A stretch of 64,000 nt of DNA, taken from an uncultured Eubacteriales bacterium. Its GTDB lineage: Bacteria > Bacillota > Clostridia > Christensenellales > CAG-138. Shown here piece after piece: positions 34,453 to 43,240 of the stretch (within the stretch, counting starts at the first letter, position 1; every line of letters begins with the position of its first letter). Below the pieces are notes generated by a model, which did not search any database, had not been told where the DNA came from, and saw only the letters and a list, made by a program, of their open reading frames with translations. Where the stretch lies: assembly GCA_902801845.1 (NCBI GenBank), contig CADCJW010000001.1, forward strand, positions 142,376 through 206,375, written 5' to 3'. Both the position numbers and the translations under genes were made by a program.

Positions 34453-34480
34453 TTGAAAAACGAGGAAACTATGATAGTAT
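34453..34480 (+). promoter_or_regulatory. Probable promoter of the DtxR-like regulator
   Basis: TTGAAA (34453-34458), 16 bases, TAGTAT (34475-34480). Confidence 0.5.
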
Positions 34481-34506
34481 ATCCTTATAGAAGGAGGGGT
34501 AATGTC

Positions 34507-34872
34507 ATGCGCTTGCAGGAATCCGGAGAAATGTATTTGGAGACCATCCTGATCCTTTCCAGAAAGCTTGAGCATGTACGGTCGCTGGATGTAGCGGGAC
34601 ACATGGGGTTCAGTAAACCCAGTGTTTCCCGCGCCGTCAACCTTCTCAAGAATGCCGGATATCTCAACATGGACCCCACCGGATATCTGACCCTGACCGA
34701 TTCCGGTCGCGCCATCGCCGAAAAGATATATGAGCGACACAACATCCTGGCTCGGTTCTTTATCAACATCGGCGTGGATCAGGAGATCGCTTTTGAGGAC
34801 GCCTGCAAGATCGAACACTACATCAGCGACGTCACCTTCGACAAGATCAAACAGCTGGTCGACAACCGATGA
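34507..34872 (+). CDS. DtxR/MntR-family metal-dependent transcriptional regulator
   Basis: A 121-residue regulator. The winged helix-turn-helix is SLDVAGHMGFSKPSVSRAVNLLKNAGYL (split; about 26-53), followed by the dimerization and metal domain with EKIYERHNILARFFINIGV and DACKIEHYISD, which carry the Glu/His/Cys ligands of the family. No SH3 domain, as in MntR. ATG 34507 has AAGGAGGGG upstream. Its target may be a manganese or iron transporter elsewhere. Confidence 0.86.
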   Translation: MRLQESGEMYLETILILSRKLEHVRSLDVAGHMGFSKPSVSRAVNLLKNAGYLNMDPTGYLTLTDSGRAIAEKIYERHNILARFFINIGVDQEIAFEDACKIEHYISDVTFDKIKQLVDNR

Positions 34873-34878
34873 CAAAAG

Positions 34879-34899
34879 GCAGCCGCGCGGCTGCTTTTT
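34879..34899 (+). terminator. Terminator of the DtxR-like gene
   Basis: The 16-bp palindrome at 34879-34894 (GCAGCCGC/GCGGCTGC) is followed by TTTTT. It lies seven bases after the stop codon and 18 bases before the next start. Confidence 0.8.
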
Positions 34900-34916
34900 C
34901 ACCCCAAGGAGACGAT

Positions 34917-36530
34917 ATGGACCGCATACTCGATTATGTCCGCTGGTACGCCGACATCCCCTTTTCCGTCCGCCCCTTCGACGAGGTGGACAATCTGGTG
35001 CTCTGCGCCCTGTCCTATTGGAAATTCCCGCGGCTGGATTGGCAAAACGAAATGTATTCCCTTCGGGAGTGCTACGAACGGCTCGATGGCTCTTCGGTGG
35101 AAATGATGACCACCGACACGGACGAGACCATGTCCGATTTCGTTCGCTATGCCGTCATGTCCAAGCGGTTCGGCGATCTTATCGTCAGCGATTTCGAAGA
35201 GAGCTATCTCCCCGAAGTGCCCACTCAATTCTGTGCCATGACCTTCCATCTGGATAGAAAAACCCGGTACATCGCTTTCCGCGGTACGGATTGTTCCATA
35301 GCCGGTTGGAAAGAGGATTTCATGATCAGCTTCATGGAAACGGAGGCGCAGAAGATGAGCCTCGAATACCTGGAGAAAAACATCCGGCGGGGTTTGACCT
35401 ATTATGTGGGCGGTCACAGCAAGGGGGCCAACGAAGTGCTGTACGCCGCAGCCCATCTCTCTGACAAAAAGAAGCGGCAGCTGGCGCATCTGTACATCAA
35501 CGACGGTCCCGGCTTCTGTCAGGAGGTCCTTGACCCGAAGCTCATGGAATCCATCGAAAGCATCTCCACCACCATCCGTCCCGAATATTGTGTGATCGGC
35601 AAGATTTTTGAGCCGAATATCACGGATTGCCGCATCGTGAAAAGCACCCAAAAGGGCGCTATGCAGCATTCCATCTTCTCCTGGGGCATCGATTGCGGGG
35701 CCCTGGCGCTGGCGGAGGAATATGATCCTCAAGCTTTGGCCATCCAAACGGTCATGAACCATTGGCTGGAAAACGTCTCCACCGAGGAGCGAAAAGTCTT
35801 CACCGACAGCATCTTTGACGCGCTGGCGAAGGATGGTTCCAAAAAACTGTTCGACGTGTTGGAAAAGTGGCCCACCTCCATGGAAAGCGTGCTCGTCTCC
35901 ATGCTGGACGCCGATCCCGTGGCAAAGCAGACCCTGCTCAAGCTGCCGGAAGCAGCCATCCACGAGGAGAAAAAAGCTGCCGATCAGGTGACGGTCATCG
36001 TCAAGCGGGAGATCGCTCACCAGCCCCTTTTGGTGGATGGCGCCATCGCCTTGATCGGCGTGCTGGTGCTTTTGTTGCCCGTCCACTTTTTCAACTTCGT
36101 CCTAGCCGCCGTTTTGTTCCTTGCGTTCACGGTGGAAACCATCTATACCATTCGCCGGCTCAGACAAAACCGCTGGAATACCCGAGAACAGCGAACCCGT
36201 ATCCTTTTATGCATCGTGCTGCTGGTCATCTTTCTGTTGATCTTGGTGAAGGATCAGGCCCTGTTTGTGCTCAGCTCCGCCCTCTTCGGCGGCATACTGC
36301 TGTACTACACGTATTACACCGCCTCCAAGCTGAAAGAGGACCAGAAAGGCGGCGTCTTCTACTGGCTTCATCTGGTGGAAGCGATCATCTTCGCCCTGCT
36401 TGGCCTGTTCATCCTTATTGCGCCGCAGCGGACCATCCGCTGGTATGGTCTGAGCGTGGGCGTCATCCTGATCCTGGACGCTGCGGTGCACGCCCTGTTC
36501 CGGTTGCTCAACATAAAGAACATGAAATAG
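34917..36530 (+). CDS. DUF2974-like lipase-fold protein fused to a multi-span membrane domain
   Basis: A 537-residue protein. The first 380 residues match the Mbeg1/DUF2974 group: AFRGTDCSIAGWKEDF (about 120-135), the nucleophile elbow YVGGHSKGANEVLYAA (Ser about 172) and INDGPGF. Catalytic His and Asp are not obvious. Residues about 380-535 form five or six membrane spans resembling DUF308/HdeD repeats (LLLPVHFFNFVLAAVLFLAF, LLCIVLLVIFLLILV). The lipase-like part alone is the usual form; the fusion is notable. AAGGAGACGAT precedes ATG 34917. Confidence 0.78.
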   Translation: MDRILDYVRWYADIPFSVRPFDEVDNLVLCALSYWKFPRLDWQNEMYSLRECYERLDGSSVEMMTTDTDETMSDFVRYAVMSKRFGDLIVSDFEESYLPEVPTQFCAMTFHLDRKTRYIAFRGTDCSIAGWKEDFMISFMETEAQKMSLEYLEKNIRRGLTYYVGGHSKGANEVLYAAAHLSDKKKRQLAHLYINDGPGFCQEVLDPKLMESIESISTTIRPEYCVIGKIFEPNITDCRIVKSTQKGAMQHSIFSWGIDCGALALAEEYDPQALAIQTVMNHWLENVSTEERKVFTDSIFDALAKDGSKKLFDVLEKWPTSMESVLVSMLDADPVAKQTLLKLPEAAIHEEKKAADQVTVIVKREIAHQPLLVDGAIALIGVLVLLLPVHFFNFVLAAVLFLAFTVETIYTIRRLRQNRWNTREQRTRILLCIVLLVIFLLILVKDQALFVLSSALFGGILLYYTYYTASKLKEDQKGGVFYWLHLVEAIIFALLGLFILIAPQRTIRWYGLSVGVILILDAAVHALFRLLNIKNMK

Positions 36531-36555
36531 CATCTTATCAGAGGAGGATCGTCGT

Positions 36556-38160
36556 ATGAAAGTCACGTTCATCGGTGCGACACACGAGGTGACCGGCAGC
36601 TGCACCCTGTTGGAAAACGGCGGAAAGTATTATCTCGTCGACTGTGGCATGGAGCAGGGCGTCGATGTCTTCGAAAACATCCCCCTCCCCGTCCCTCCGG
36701 CGTCCATTGCGGCCGTGTTCGTGACCCACGCCCATATCGATCACACCGGCATGCTGCCAAAGCTCTTTAGGGACGGCTTCCAAGGCCGGATCTACGCCAC
36801 CTCGGCCACCTGCCATCTGTGCAACATCATGCTGATGGATTCGGCCCATATCCAGGAATCGGAGGCCGAATGGAAGAATCGAAAGGCCATCCGGTCCGGA
36901 GAAAAGTCGGTGGAACCCCTTTATACCACGGCGGACGTTCAAGGATTGATACCTTTGTTCGTTCCCTGTGCGTACAGCGAAACCATCTCCGTCGATGAGG
37001 GGATCCGCATCCGCTTCACCGATATCGGTCATCTGCTGGGATCCTCCTGCATCGAGATCTGGATGCAGGAAAACGAGGTATCCAAGAAGATCGTTTTCAG
37101 CGGTGACGTGGGCAATGTGGACCAGCCCATCATCCGCGACCCGCAAACGGTGGACAGCGCCGATTATCTCGTCATCGAATCCACTTACGGCGACCGCCTC
37201 CACGAACAGACGGAGGGGATCAACGTCATCGCCGATTTTGCCGCGTGCATGCAGCGTGTGCTGGATCGGGGCGGAAATCTGGTCATCCCCGCCTTTGCCG
37301 TTGGCCGGACTCAGGAGCTTTTATACGGTATCCGGGAGATTAAGGCCCGGGGCCTGGTGCACGGGCACGACGATGCCCCCATCATTCTGGACAGTCCTCT
37401 GGCCCAGGAAGCCACCGCCATCTTCCGGGACTGCGACCCCTCCTATCTGGACGAGGAGGCACTCGCCATCCTCAGCCGGGGCGAGAACCCCGTATGGTTC
37501 GAGGGCTTAGAGCTGTCCGTCACCACACAGGACTCTGTGGCCATCAACAACGATCCTCGGCCCAAGGTCATCATCTCTGCCAGCGGCATGTGCGACGCCG
37601 GCCGCATCCGTCACCATCTGAAGCATAACCTGTGGGACGAAAAAAACATGATCCTGTTCGTGGGATATCAGGCTGCCGGTACTTTGGGCAGCGCCCTGAT
37701 CAACGGGGCCAAGGAGGTCAAGCTCTTCGGTGAAACCATCGCCGTGCATGCAGAGATAGGGTCTCTCCATGGCACCAGCGGCCACGCGGACCAGCAGGGG
37801 CTAATAAACTGGGTGAAGGGATTCTCAGCCTGCCCCGGGACCATCTTTGTGAACCATGGGGATGCGGACGCCTGTGAAACCTTTGCTCAGCTGCTGCGAG
37901 ATACCTTCTCTCCCAAAGAGGTGATCGCGCCCTATTCGGGCACGGAATACGATCTGTCCGCCGAGCAGCTCGTCTATGCTCCGGAAGGCAAGCGCATCGT
38001 CAAGCCGGCCCATGTGAAGCTGAACCCGGTGTTCGAATCCCTGAAAGCGGTGGCGCAGCGGCTGCTGGATCTCATCAACCGCATGGAGGGCCGAAGCAAT
38101 CACGAGCTGAAGGAGACCGCCCGGGAGATCGTCGCCATTATCGAAAAACACGAACAATAA
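36556..38160 (+). CDS. MBL-fold beta-CASP ribonuclease (CPSF/YSH1-like)
   Basis: A 534-residue metallo-beta-lactamase/beta-CASP nuclease. Metal motifs: VTHAHIDHTGMLP (about 57-69), HLLGSSC, SGDVGNVDQP (about 181-190), and beta-CASP motifs ESTYGDR (about 211-217), SGMCDAGRIRHH (about 345-356) and GTSGHADQQGL. These proteins act as RNA endo- or exonucleases; the C-terminal extra domain has no assigned role. AGAGGAGGATCGTCGT precedes the ATG. Confidence 0.88.
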   Translation: MKVTFIGATHEVTGSCTLLENGGKYYLVDCGMEQGVDVFENIPLPVPPASIAAVFVTHAHIDHTGMLPKLFRDGFQGRIYATSATCHLCNIMLMDSAHIQESEAEWKNRKAIRSGEKSVEPLYTTADVQGLIPLFVPCAYSETISVDEGIRIRFTDIGHLLGSSCIEIWMQENEVSKKIVFSGDVGNVDQPIIRDPQTVDSADYLVIESTYGDRLHEQTEGINVIADFAACMQRVLDRGGNLVIPAFAVGRTQELLYGIREIKARGLVHGHDDAPIILDSPLAQEATAIFRDCDPSYLDEEALAILSRGENPVWFEGLELSVTTQDSVAINNDPRPKVIISASGMCDAGRIRHHLKHNLWDEKNMILFVGYQAAGTLGSALINGAKEVKLFGETIAVHAEIGSLHGTSGHADQQGLINWVKGFSACPGTIFVNHGDADACETFAQLLRDTFSPKEVIAPYSGTEYDLSAEQLVYAPEGKRIVKPAHVKLNPVFESLKAVAQRLLDLINRMEGRSNHELKETAREIVAIIEKHEQ

Positions 38161-38174
38161 CTAAGCCAAAACAT

Positions 38175-38208
38175 AAACGACGGAGCGCAATAGGCTCCGC
38201 CGTTTTCA
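38175..38208 (+). terminator. Terminator between the beta-CASP gene and the selenium cluster
   Basis: AAACGaCGGAGC (38175-38186) with GCTCCGcCGTTT (38194-38205): one mismatch, T run following; bidirectional. Confidence 0.78.
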
Positions 38209-38219
38209 TTTATCAACCT

Positions 38220-38462
38220 CTATTCGTTTTTATACAGGAGGCGATACTGCTCCTCCCCTACGATCTCGTACACCCCCTCCACGTCCTCGTCCATCCGCTC
38301 GAGGCAAGGGCTCTCCCCTTCGTACACCACGCAGGTGCCGCAGGAGGAGCTGAGCTTTCGAAATACGGGCATCATGCGGGAGGATACCCCCGCTGCCTTC
38401 AGGTTCCTGTCCGTCATCAACGCGGAGAGATGGGTATGGAAGGTAGCAACGTATCGGTTCAT
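38220..38462 (-). CDS. DUF3343 putative Se/S carrier-like protein
   Basis: An 80-residue protein with the DUF3343 signature: ATFHTHLSALMTDRNLK, MMPVFRKLSSSCGTCVVYEG. The SSCGTC cysteines could carry sulfur or selenium. Members are commonly found beside yedF and yedE in selenium-using bacteria. Its ATG overlaps the stop of the TusA-like gene (ATGA). Confidence 0.82.
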   Translation of the reverse strand: MNRYVATFHTHLSALMTDRNLKAAGVSSRMMPVFRKLSSSCGTCVVYEGESPCLERMDEDVEGVYEIVGEEQYRLLYKNE

Positions 38463-38662
38463 TTCGAAAGTTCCAGCTTGAAATCGTCCCCGTCCCTGGT
38501 CACGGTGACCGAGTAGCCGGAGGCCTTCGCAAAGCGGGTCACGTTCTCCACGCACACCTGCTCGTCCACCAACACCGTCAAATTCTGGGGGTCCTCCGCT
38601 TTCACGGCCCGCTGCACCATGACCACCGGGATGGGGCAGGAATATCCACGCGCGTCTACCAT
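38459..38662 (-). CDS. TusA/YedF-like sulfur or selenium carrier
   Basis: A 67-residue SirA/TusA-fold protein with the conserved active motif RGYSCPIPVVMVQRA (Cys9, CPxP). In clostridial selenium clusters it is usually called YedF and thought to bind a chalcogen as persulfide or perselenide. It is shorter than typical YedF (about 190 residues): the second domain seems to be supplied by the separate DUF3343 gene. Confidence 0.82.
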   Translation of the reverse strand: MVDARGYSCPIPVVMVQRAVKAEDPQNLTVLVDEQVCVENVTRFAKASGYSVTVTRDGDDFKLELSK

Positions 38663-38687
38663 AGCTTATATCCTCCTTCTACGCCCT

Positions 38688-39794
38688 TCAGGCTTCCTTT
38701 TTTGCCCCTTTGGGCAGGTTCACCATAGAGATGACCAGCAACACCACAAAGGCACACAGAACGAACACCTTGCCCGTCAGGGAGATGCCGCCCACCACGC
38801 CATTGGCGTCCGGGTTGCCGGCCATACCGAAGTTGTGGGAGATAGCGGCCCCGATGATCATGCCGAACACGGTCACGGCGGAGTCGCCGTTGCCTTCACC
38901 AGCCAGGATCAACTGCCGCAGGGGACAGCCGCCCAGGAGCACGGAGCCCCATCCAGCCAGGACCATGCCTAAGAAATTCCATAGATGGCTACTGTGAGCC
39001 ACGGGCTGTCCAGCAAAGCCCAGCTTGAAGGGGGTCAGTTTGCCCCAGCCAAGGCCGCCCAAAGCAAGCTTCCCGATGATGGTGACGATCAGGATGGCCA
39101 GGAAGCCGTAGAGCAGCTTGAAATCTTTGAACAGCATGGCGTCACGGATGCCCCCCACCATGCACAGCCGAGACCGCTGGGCCAACGCGCCCACCACGAT
39201 GGCGATGACGAGAGCGACGAAGAAGGGAGCTCGCATGGAGCCGGGGCCCTCCGTGCTGGCTTTAAAGAGCGCCGGGAAGATCACAAAGGCGAGCCCGACG
39301 ACGATCAAAAACGCCGGCAAAGCGATGCCCTCGGAGGCGCCCATGGTGTAGGTCCGCTTCAGAGAGAAGCCCCGCTTCACGAACTGGGCGCCGATGAAGA
39401 TGCCCAGCGTAAAGCCGATCAGGGCGACCAGGGCGTTCAGATCGCCGCCGCCCAGGCGCAGGACCATCCGCAGGGGACAGCCCAGGAACACCAGCGCCCC
39501 GATCATCACCAGTGCGCCCAGCAGGAAGCGGGTCGCCGGCGAGGAACCGCCCTTCGCTCTGAATTCTCCCTTCACCAGGGCCATGACCATGGCGCCCAGC
39601 ACCAGGCCGATGATCTCCGGACGAATGTACTGGACCTTCGCCGCAGCATGCAGGCCCAGGCCCCCGGCGATGTCCCGTTCGAAGCAGGCGATGCAAAAGC
39701 CCATGTTCGCCGGATTGCCTAAGGCGCTCAGCGCCAAAGCAGCGATGCCCACCGCCACGCCGGCCAGCACGACCAACCAATTCACTTTTTTCAT
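38688..39794 (-). CDS. yedE: YedE-family putative selenium/sulfur transporter
   Basis: A 368-residue membrane protein of the YeeE/YedE family with internal duplication: two GCPLR motifs (VFLGCPLRMVLRLGGGDLN about 104-122 and LLGGCPLRQLILAGEGNGD about 297-315). These relate to the thiosulfate transporter TsuA; the YedE branch associates with selenium genes. ATG 39794 has GGAGGGAACT upstream. Confidence 0.88.
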   Translation of the reverse strand: MKKVNWLVVLAGVAVGIAALALSALGNPANMGFCIACFERDIAGGLGLHAAAKVQYIRPEIIGLVLGAMVMALVKGEFRAKGGSSPATRFLLGALVMIGALVFLGCPLRMVLRLGGGDLNALVALIGFTLGIFIGAQFVKRGFSLKRTYTMGASEGIALPAFLIVVGLAFVIFPALFKASTEGPGSMRAPFFVALVIAIVVGALAQRSRLCMVGGIRDAMLFKDFKLLYGFLAILIVTIIGKLALGGLGWGKLTPFKLGFAGQPVAHSSHLWNFLGMVLAGWGSVLLGGCPLRQLILAGEGNGDSAVTVFGMIIGAAISHNFGMAGNPDANGVVGGISLTGKVFVLCAFVVLLVISMVNLPKGAKKEA

Positions 39795-39835
39795 AGTTCC
39801 CTCCAATAACCGATCTATACGGTTTTCTATCCCTT

Positions 39836-39841
39836 ATTATA
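39836..39841 (-). promoter_or_regulatory. -10 element of the yedE operon
   Basis: Minus strand TATAAT (39841-39836) without a good -35, as expected for an activator-dependent promoter. Confidence 0.5.
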
Positions 39842-39890
39842 AAAGCCGATCCGACAAAAATCGAATGGAAAAAAGGAATGATACCGTTTC

Positions 39891-39908
39891 TCGGATTGGT
39901 TATTCCGA
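39891..39908. promoter_or_regulatory. LysR-type operator candidate
   Basis: Inverted repeat TCGGA-N8-TCCGA centred about 70 bases upstream of the predicted yedE start site, the usual place for the recognition site of a LysR regulator. It overlaps the end of the LysR gene. Confidence 0.5.
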
Positions 39909-40814
39909 TAAAAGAATATCGCTTGTCCGTTCCTTGACGAACTGAATGAACTTCAATTCAAGGGTGGAAAGCACCGCGTCCCGACGCCAGACGATGTATA
40001 GTTTTCGCTCGTTCATCTCCTTGGGTAGAGGAAAAGACAGAAGTTTCCCAGCTTTAACGTCCGTGGAGACGGCCAGATCCGACATGACGGAAACGCCCAA
40101 TCCCTCTGACACGCTCATCTTGACGGTCTCCGGATCATCGATACGAGCGATGATATGGGGCGCATCGATGCCGTTCCGCTTCAAAAACGCGTCAACGGCA
40201 TGCTGTGTACCGGAGCTCTCCTCCCGGGCGATCAAGGGAAAATGCAGCAGGTCCTTCCCACTTTTTCCCTCCGCCTGGAGCTTTCGATAGGTTTCGCTGT
40301 TCTCTGTGATCAAAACCAAATGATCCCGGGCGATTTCCTGGAACACAAGGGACTTGTCCCCATTCTTGTAGCCCGTGAGCCCGATCCTGACCTCACCCTG
40401 CTTCAGGTACTGTAAGACGTGTTCGCTGTCCCCTCGCCGCAGAAGGAATCGCGCCTGAGCGTTTTTCTTCATAAAGCCGGACATGAGCTTGGGCACCAAA
40501 TACTGGGCGGGCACCGTGGAGGTGCCGATACGCAAGGGCTCCTGATCGCCCTCCGTTCGACGCTCCTGGAGGGCCTCCGCGCGGCCCAGGATATCCCGGG
40601 CGGCATAGTAGACCTGCTTCCCCTCCTCCGTCAGCAGCACCTTGCGGCGAGCGCCTCGCTCGATCAAACGGGCGTTCAATATCTCCTCCAGGGTGCGGAT
40701 ATGCATGCTGACGGTGGATTGGGTCAGGTGCAGGGCTTCCGCCGCCTTGGTAAAGCTGCAGTACTCCGCCGTAGCCACAAAGGCCTCCAGCTGTCGGATG
40801 CTGATATCGAGCAT
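39900..40814 (-). CDS. LysR family regulator, selenium-cluster associated
   Basis: A 304-residue LysR-type regulator. The N-terminal helix-turn-helix is AFVATAEYCSFTKAAEALHLTQSTVSMHIR (split; about 11-40); the rest is a periplasmic-binding-like effector domain (LRIGTSTVPAQYLVPKLMSGF). It is co-directional with yedE and divergent from the class V aminotransferase gene, so it likely controls both. Such regulators are recurrent in clostridial selenium loci. Confidence 0.88.
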   Translation of the reverse strand: MLDISIRQLEAFVATAEYCSFTKAAEALHLTQSTVSMHIRTLEEILNARLIERGARRKVLLTEEGKQVYYAARDILGRAEALQERRTEGDQEPLRIGTSTVPAQYLVPKLMSGFMKKNAQARFLLRRGDSEHVLQYLKQGEVRIGLTGYKNGDKSLVFQEIARDHLVLITENSETYRKLQAEGKSGKDLLHFPLIAREESSGTQHAVDAFLKRNGIDAPHIIARIDDPETVKMSVSEGLGVSVMSDLAVSTDVKAGKLLSFPLPKEMNERKLYIVWRRDAVLSTLELKFIQFVKERTSDILLSE

Positions 40815-40849
40815 ATGCTCCTCCTCTTCCCTGCCCAGGAAAAAACCAT

Positions 40850-40878
40850 GTGACTTTTTCCCTCGGCTGTGATATGCT
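40850..40878 (+). promoter_or_regulatory. Probable promoter of the class V aminotransferase gene
   Basis: GTGACT (40850-40855), 17 bases, TATGCT (40873-40878). The ATG (40885) starts only six bases after the -10. Confidence 0.45.
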
Positions 40879-40884
40879 TCCTGT

Positions 40885-42027
40885 ATGAAGACGATCTATT
40901 TGGACAACGCCGCCACATCCTTCCCCAAGCCAGACACGGTGTCAAAGGCCATGGTCCGCTATGTTCAGGAAGTTGGCGCGCCCCTGAACCGCTCCGTCTA
41001 CGGCAGCGCTCAGGAGGCGGAGCTGGTCACCCTTTCCCTGCGGGAGCAGCTCAAACGGTTCTTCCATTTCCCGGAACGGGCCACCCATGTGATCCTCACC
41101 CCTGGAAACACCTATGGACTGAACTTCGTGCTGAAGGGATATCTCCATCCTGGCGACCATGTGATCGTCAGCAGCATGGAACACAACGCCGTCATGCGGC
41201 CCCTGCTGCAGCTTCATGAGGTCACCTTCGACCGGGTCTCGGCCGATCAAGACGGCTTTATCGACCCTGCCGCTATCCCTGCCCTCATTCGCTCCAACAC
41301 GAAACTGATCGTCATGGCCCATGGCTCCAACGCATCCGGCGCCGTGCAGAATGCGGAGGCCATCGGAGCCATCGCTGCCCGTCACGGCATCCCCTTCGTT
41401 TTGGACGGAGCCCAGACCGCCGGACATTTTCCTTTGGATTTCCAACGGTTCCAGTTGAGCGCCCTCAGCGTCCCCGGTCACAAGGGGCTTTTGGGACCCT
41501 CCGGCATCGGTGCTCTGCTTTTGACGGACAAGTTTGCTAAGGCACTCTCCCCCCTCATCGCCGGTGGCACGGGCAGCGCCTCTGACAGCGAGTATCTGCC
41601 CGACGCCCTGCCGGATCGCTTTGAATCCGGCACCATGAACCTGCCCGGCATCTACGGTTGGGAAGCCGCCATGGCCTTCCTTTCCGATCAGGGCATCGAC
41701 AAGCTGCGCGCCCATGAGCTGACCCTGACGAAGCGATTCATAGACGGTATCCGGGATATACCCCACCTGCGCCTGTGCGGCCCAGACCATACGGGAAACC
41801 GGGTGGGCGTTATCTCCCTGGACTTCCTGAACCGGGACAACGCCGCCGTTTCCTTTGAGTTGGAACAGAAATTCGGCATCCTGGTGCGCTGCGGGCTCCA
41901 TTGCGCTCCCTCCGCCCACCGGAGCCTGGGCACCTTCCCCAAGGGCACGGTCCGATTCTCTCTTGGCTACGCCAACACCGAGGCGGACGTGGATGCAGCC
42001 GTGGCCGCCATTCGTTCCCTCATATAG
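40885..42027 (+). CDS. Class V PLP-dependent aminotransferase, cysteine desulfurase/selenocysteine lyase-like
   Basis: A 380-residue PLP enzyme. The cofactor Lys is in SVPGHKGLLGPSG (about 193-205); the preceding His and Asp are in SMEHNAVMRP and VLDGAQTAGH. A catalytic Cys candidate lies in VRCGLHCAPSAHR (about 331-343), as in NifS/CsdB-like enzymes that release S or Se. Beside selD it probably supplies selenide. No ribosome-binding site is visible ahead of the ATG. Confidence 0.86.
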   Translation: MKTIYLDNAATSFPKPDTVSKAMVRYVQEVGAPLNRSVYGSAQEAELVTLSLREQLKRFFHFPERATHVILTPGNTYGLNFVLKGYLHPGDHVIVSSMEHNAVMRPLLQLHEVTFDRVSADQDGFIDPAAIPALIRSNTKLIVMAHGSNASGAVQNAEAIGAIAARHGIPFVLDGAQTAGHFPLDFQRFQLSALSVPGHKGLLGPSGIGALLLTDKFAKALSPLIAGGTGSASDSEYLPDALPDRFESGTMNLPGIYGWEAAMAFLSDQGIDKLRAHELTLTKRFIDGIRDIPHLRLCGPDHTGNRVGVISLDFLNRDNAAVSFELEQKFGILVRCGLHCAPSAHRSLGTFPKGTVRFSLGYANTEADVDAAVAAIRSLI

Positions 42028-42028
42028 C

Positions 42029-43069
42029 TCATCGTAAAAAGATGCGCTTTCCCCCCTCATAGGCCTGTACCGTTCCGATGCGCTGAGCGCTGGGGACGGT
42101 TTTTTGTAACTCCGCAAACATTTCGTCTGCATCCTCCGGGCTGCAGGCGATCAACAGCCCCCCGGAGGTTTGGGGATCAAAGAGCATATCCTGTACGCAA
42201 AGTTCGATTCCGTCCAGCTTCACCGCCTTCTCCGCAAAGGTTCGGTTTCGATACGCGCCGGCCGGAATGAGCCCATACTTGGCCAGCTCCTTGGCCTCCG
42301 GGATCAAATCAAGTGCAGACGTGTCGATGACGGCCTGGGTGTCGCTCCCCTCCATCATTTCAAAAGCATGACCCATGAGACCGAAGCCCGTCACGTCCGT
42401 GCAGGCGTGGACGTCGTACTTGACCATCACGTCCCGGGCGGCCCGGTTCAGGGTGGTCATCAGCTCGTATATGTGCTTCTGCTCCTGTTCGCTGACCATG
42501 TCCACCTTGGCCGCCGTGCTCAAAATGCCGATGCCCAGGGGCTTCGTCAAAAACAACACATCCCCAGGCTTAGCCCCGGAGTTGGTCAACACCCGATCCG
42601 GGTGGACGAAACCGGTGACGGCCAGACCGTACTTGGGCTCGTCGTCGTGGATGCTGTGGCCGCCGGTGATGAGCGCGCCCGCTTCATATACCTTGTCATA
42701 GCCGCCACGGAGTATCTCATGGACGGCCTCCATGGGCATCTTCTCCGGAACAGCCATGATGTTCAAACAAAGCTTCGGCTCGCCGCCCATGGCATACACG
42801 TCGGACAGAGCGTTGGTGGCCGCGATCTGCCCAAAGAGATAGGGATCGTCCGCAATAGGCGGAAAGAAATCTACCGTCTGGACCAGCGCCAGATTATCGG
42901 AGATACGGTATACGGAAGCGTCGTCGCTGTGATCGAAGCCCACCAAAAGGTTGGGATCGGAATGGACCTTGATGTCCTTGAGCAGCTGGGCGAGGACCCC
43001 CGCCCCCACCTTGGCGCCGCATCCGGCGCACTTGCTCAGTTTGGTCAGCTTTACGGTCTCTTTCTCCAC
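42029..43069 (-). CDS. selD: Selenide, water dikinase (selenophosphate synthetase)
   Basis: A 346-residue SelD making selenophosphate from selenide and ATP. The N-terminal active motif is KCAGCGAKVGAG with catalytic Cys17 (codon TGC, not Sec TGA) and Lys20. Other motifs: DDASVYRISDNLALVQTVDFF and DPQTSGGLLIA. It converges with the aminotransferase gene one base apart. Selenophosphate feeds Sec-tRNA, 2-selenouridine or the labile Se cofactor; selA and selB are not in the window. Confidence 0.95.
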   Translation of the reverse strand: MEKETVKLTKLSKCAGCGAKVGAGVLAQLLKDIKVHSDPNLLVGFDHSDDASVYRISDNLALVQTVDFFPPIADDPYLFGQIAATNALSDVYAMGGEPKLCLNIMAVPEKMPMEAVHEILRGGYDKVYEAGALITGGHSIHDDEPKYGLAVTGFVHPDRVLTNSGAKPGDVLFLTKPLGIGILSTAAKVDMVSEQEQKHIYELMTTLNRAARDVMVKYDVHACTDVTGFGLMGHAFEMMEGSDTQAVIDTSALDLIPEAKELAKYGLIPAGAYRNRTFAEKAVKLDGIELCVQDMLFDPQTSGGLLIACSPEDADEMFAELQKTVPSAQRIGTVQAYEGGKRIFLR

Positions 43070-43100
43070 CTGCTTCCCTCCTTTTATCGTTTCTTTCGAT

Positions 43101-43129
43101 AGTTTATCACGTGTAAACCGAATTGTAAA
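43101..43129 (-). promoter_or_regulatory. Promoter of selD
   Basis: Minus strand TTTACA (43129-43124), 17 bases, TAAACT (43106-43101). AGGAGGGAAG lies further on, before the start codon. Confidence 0.6.
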
Positions 43130-43240
43130 CCGCTGATAAGTCTTCTATTTTACCTTTCTTTCGATCACGATATTCGAATAGCAAAACAGCGCATAAAGGG
43201 TTCCAAAGAATTCTTCATGTCACATTTCCTTCACGATTCT

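Noticed and set aside
43001..43069. Selenocysteine in SelD
   Set aside because: The active-site codon is TGC (Cys17), not TGA.
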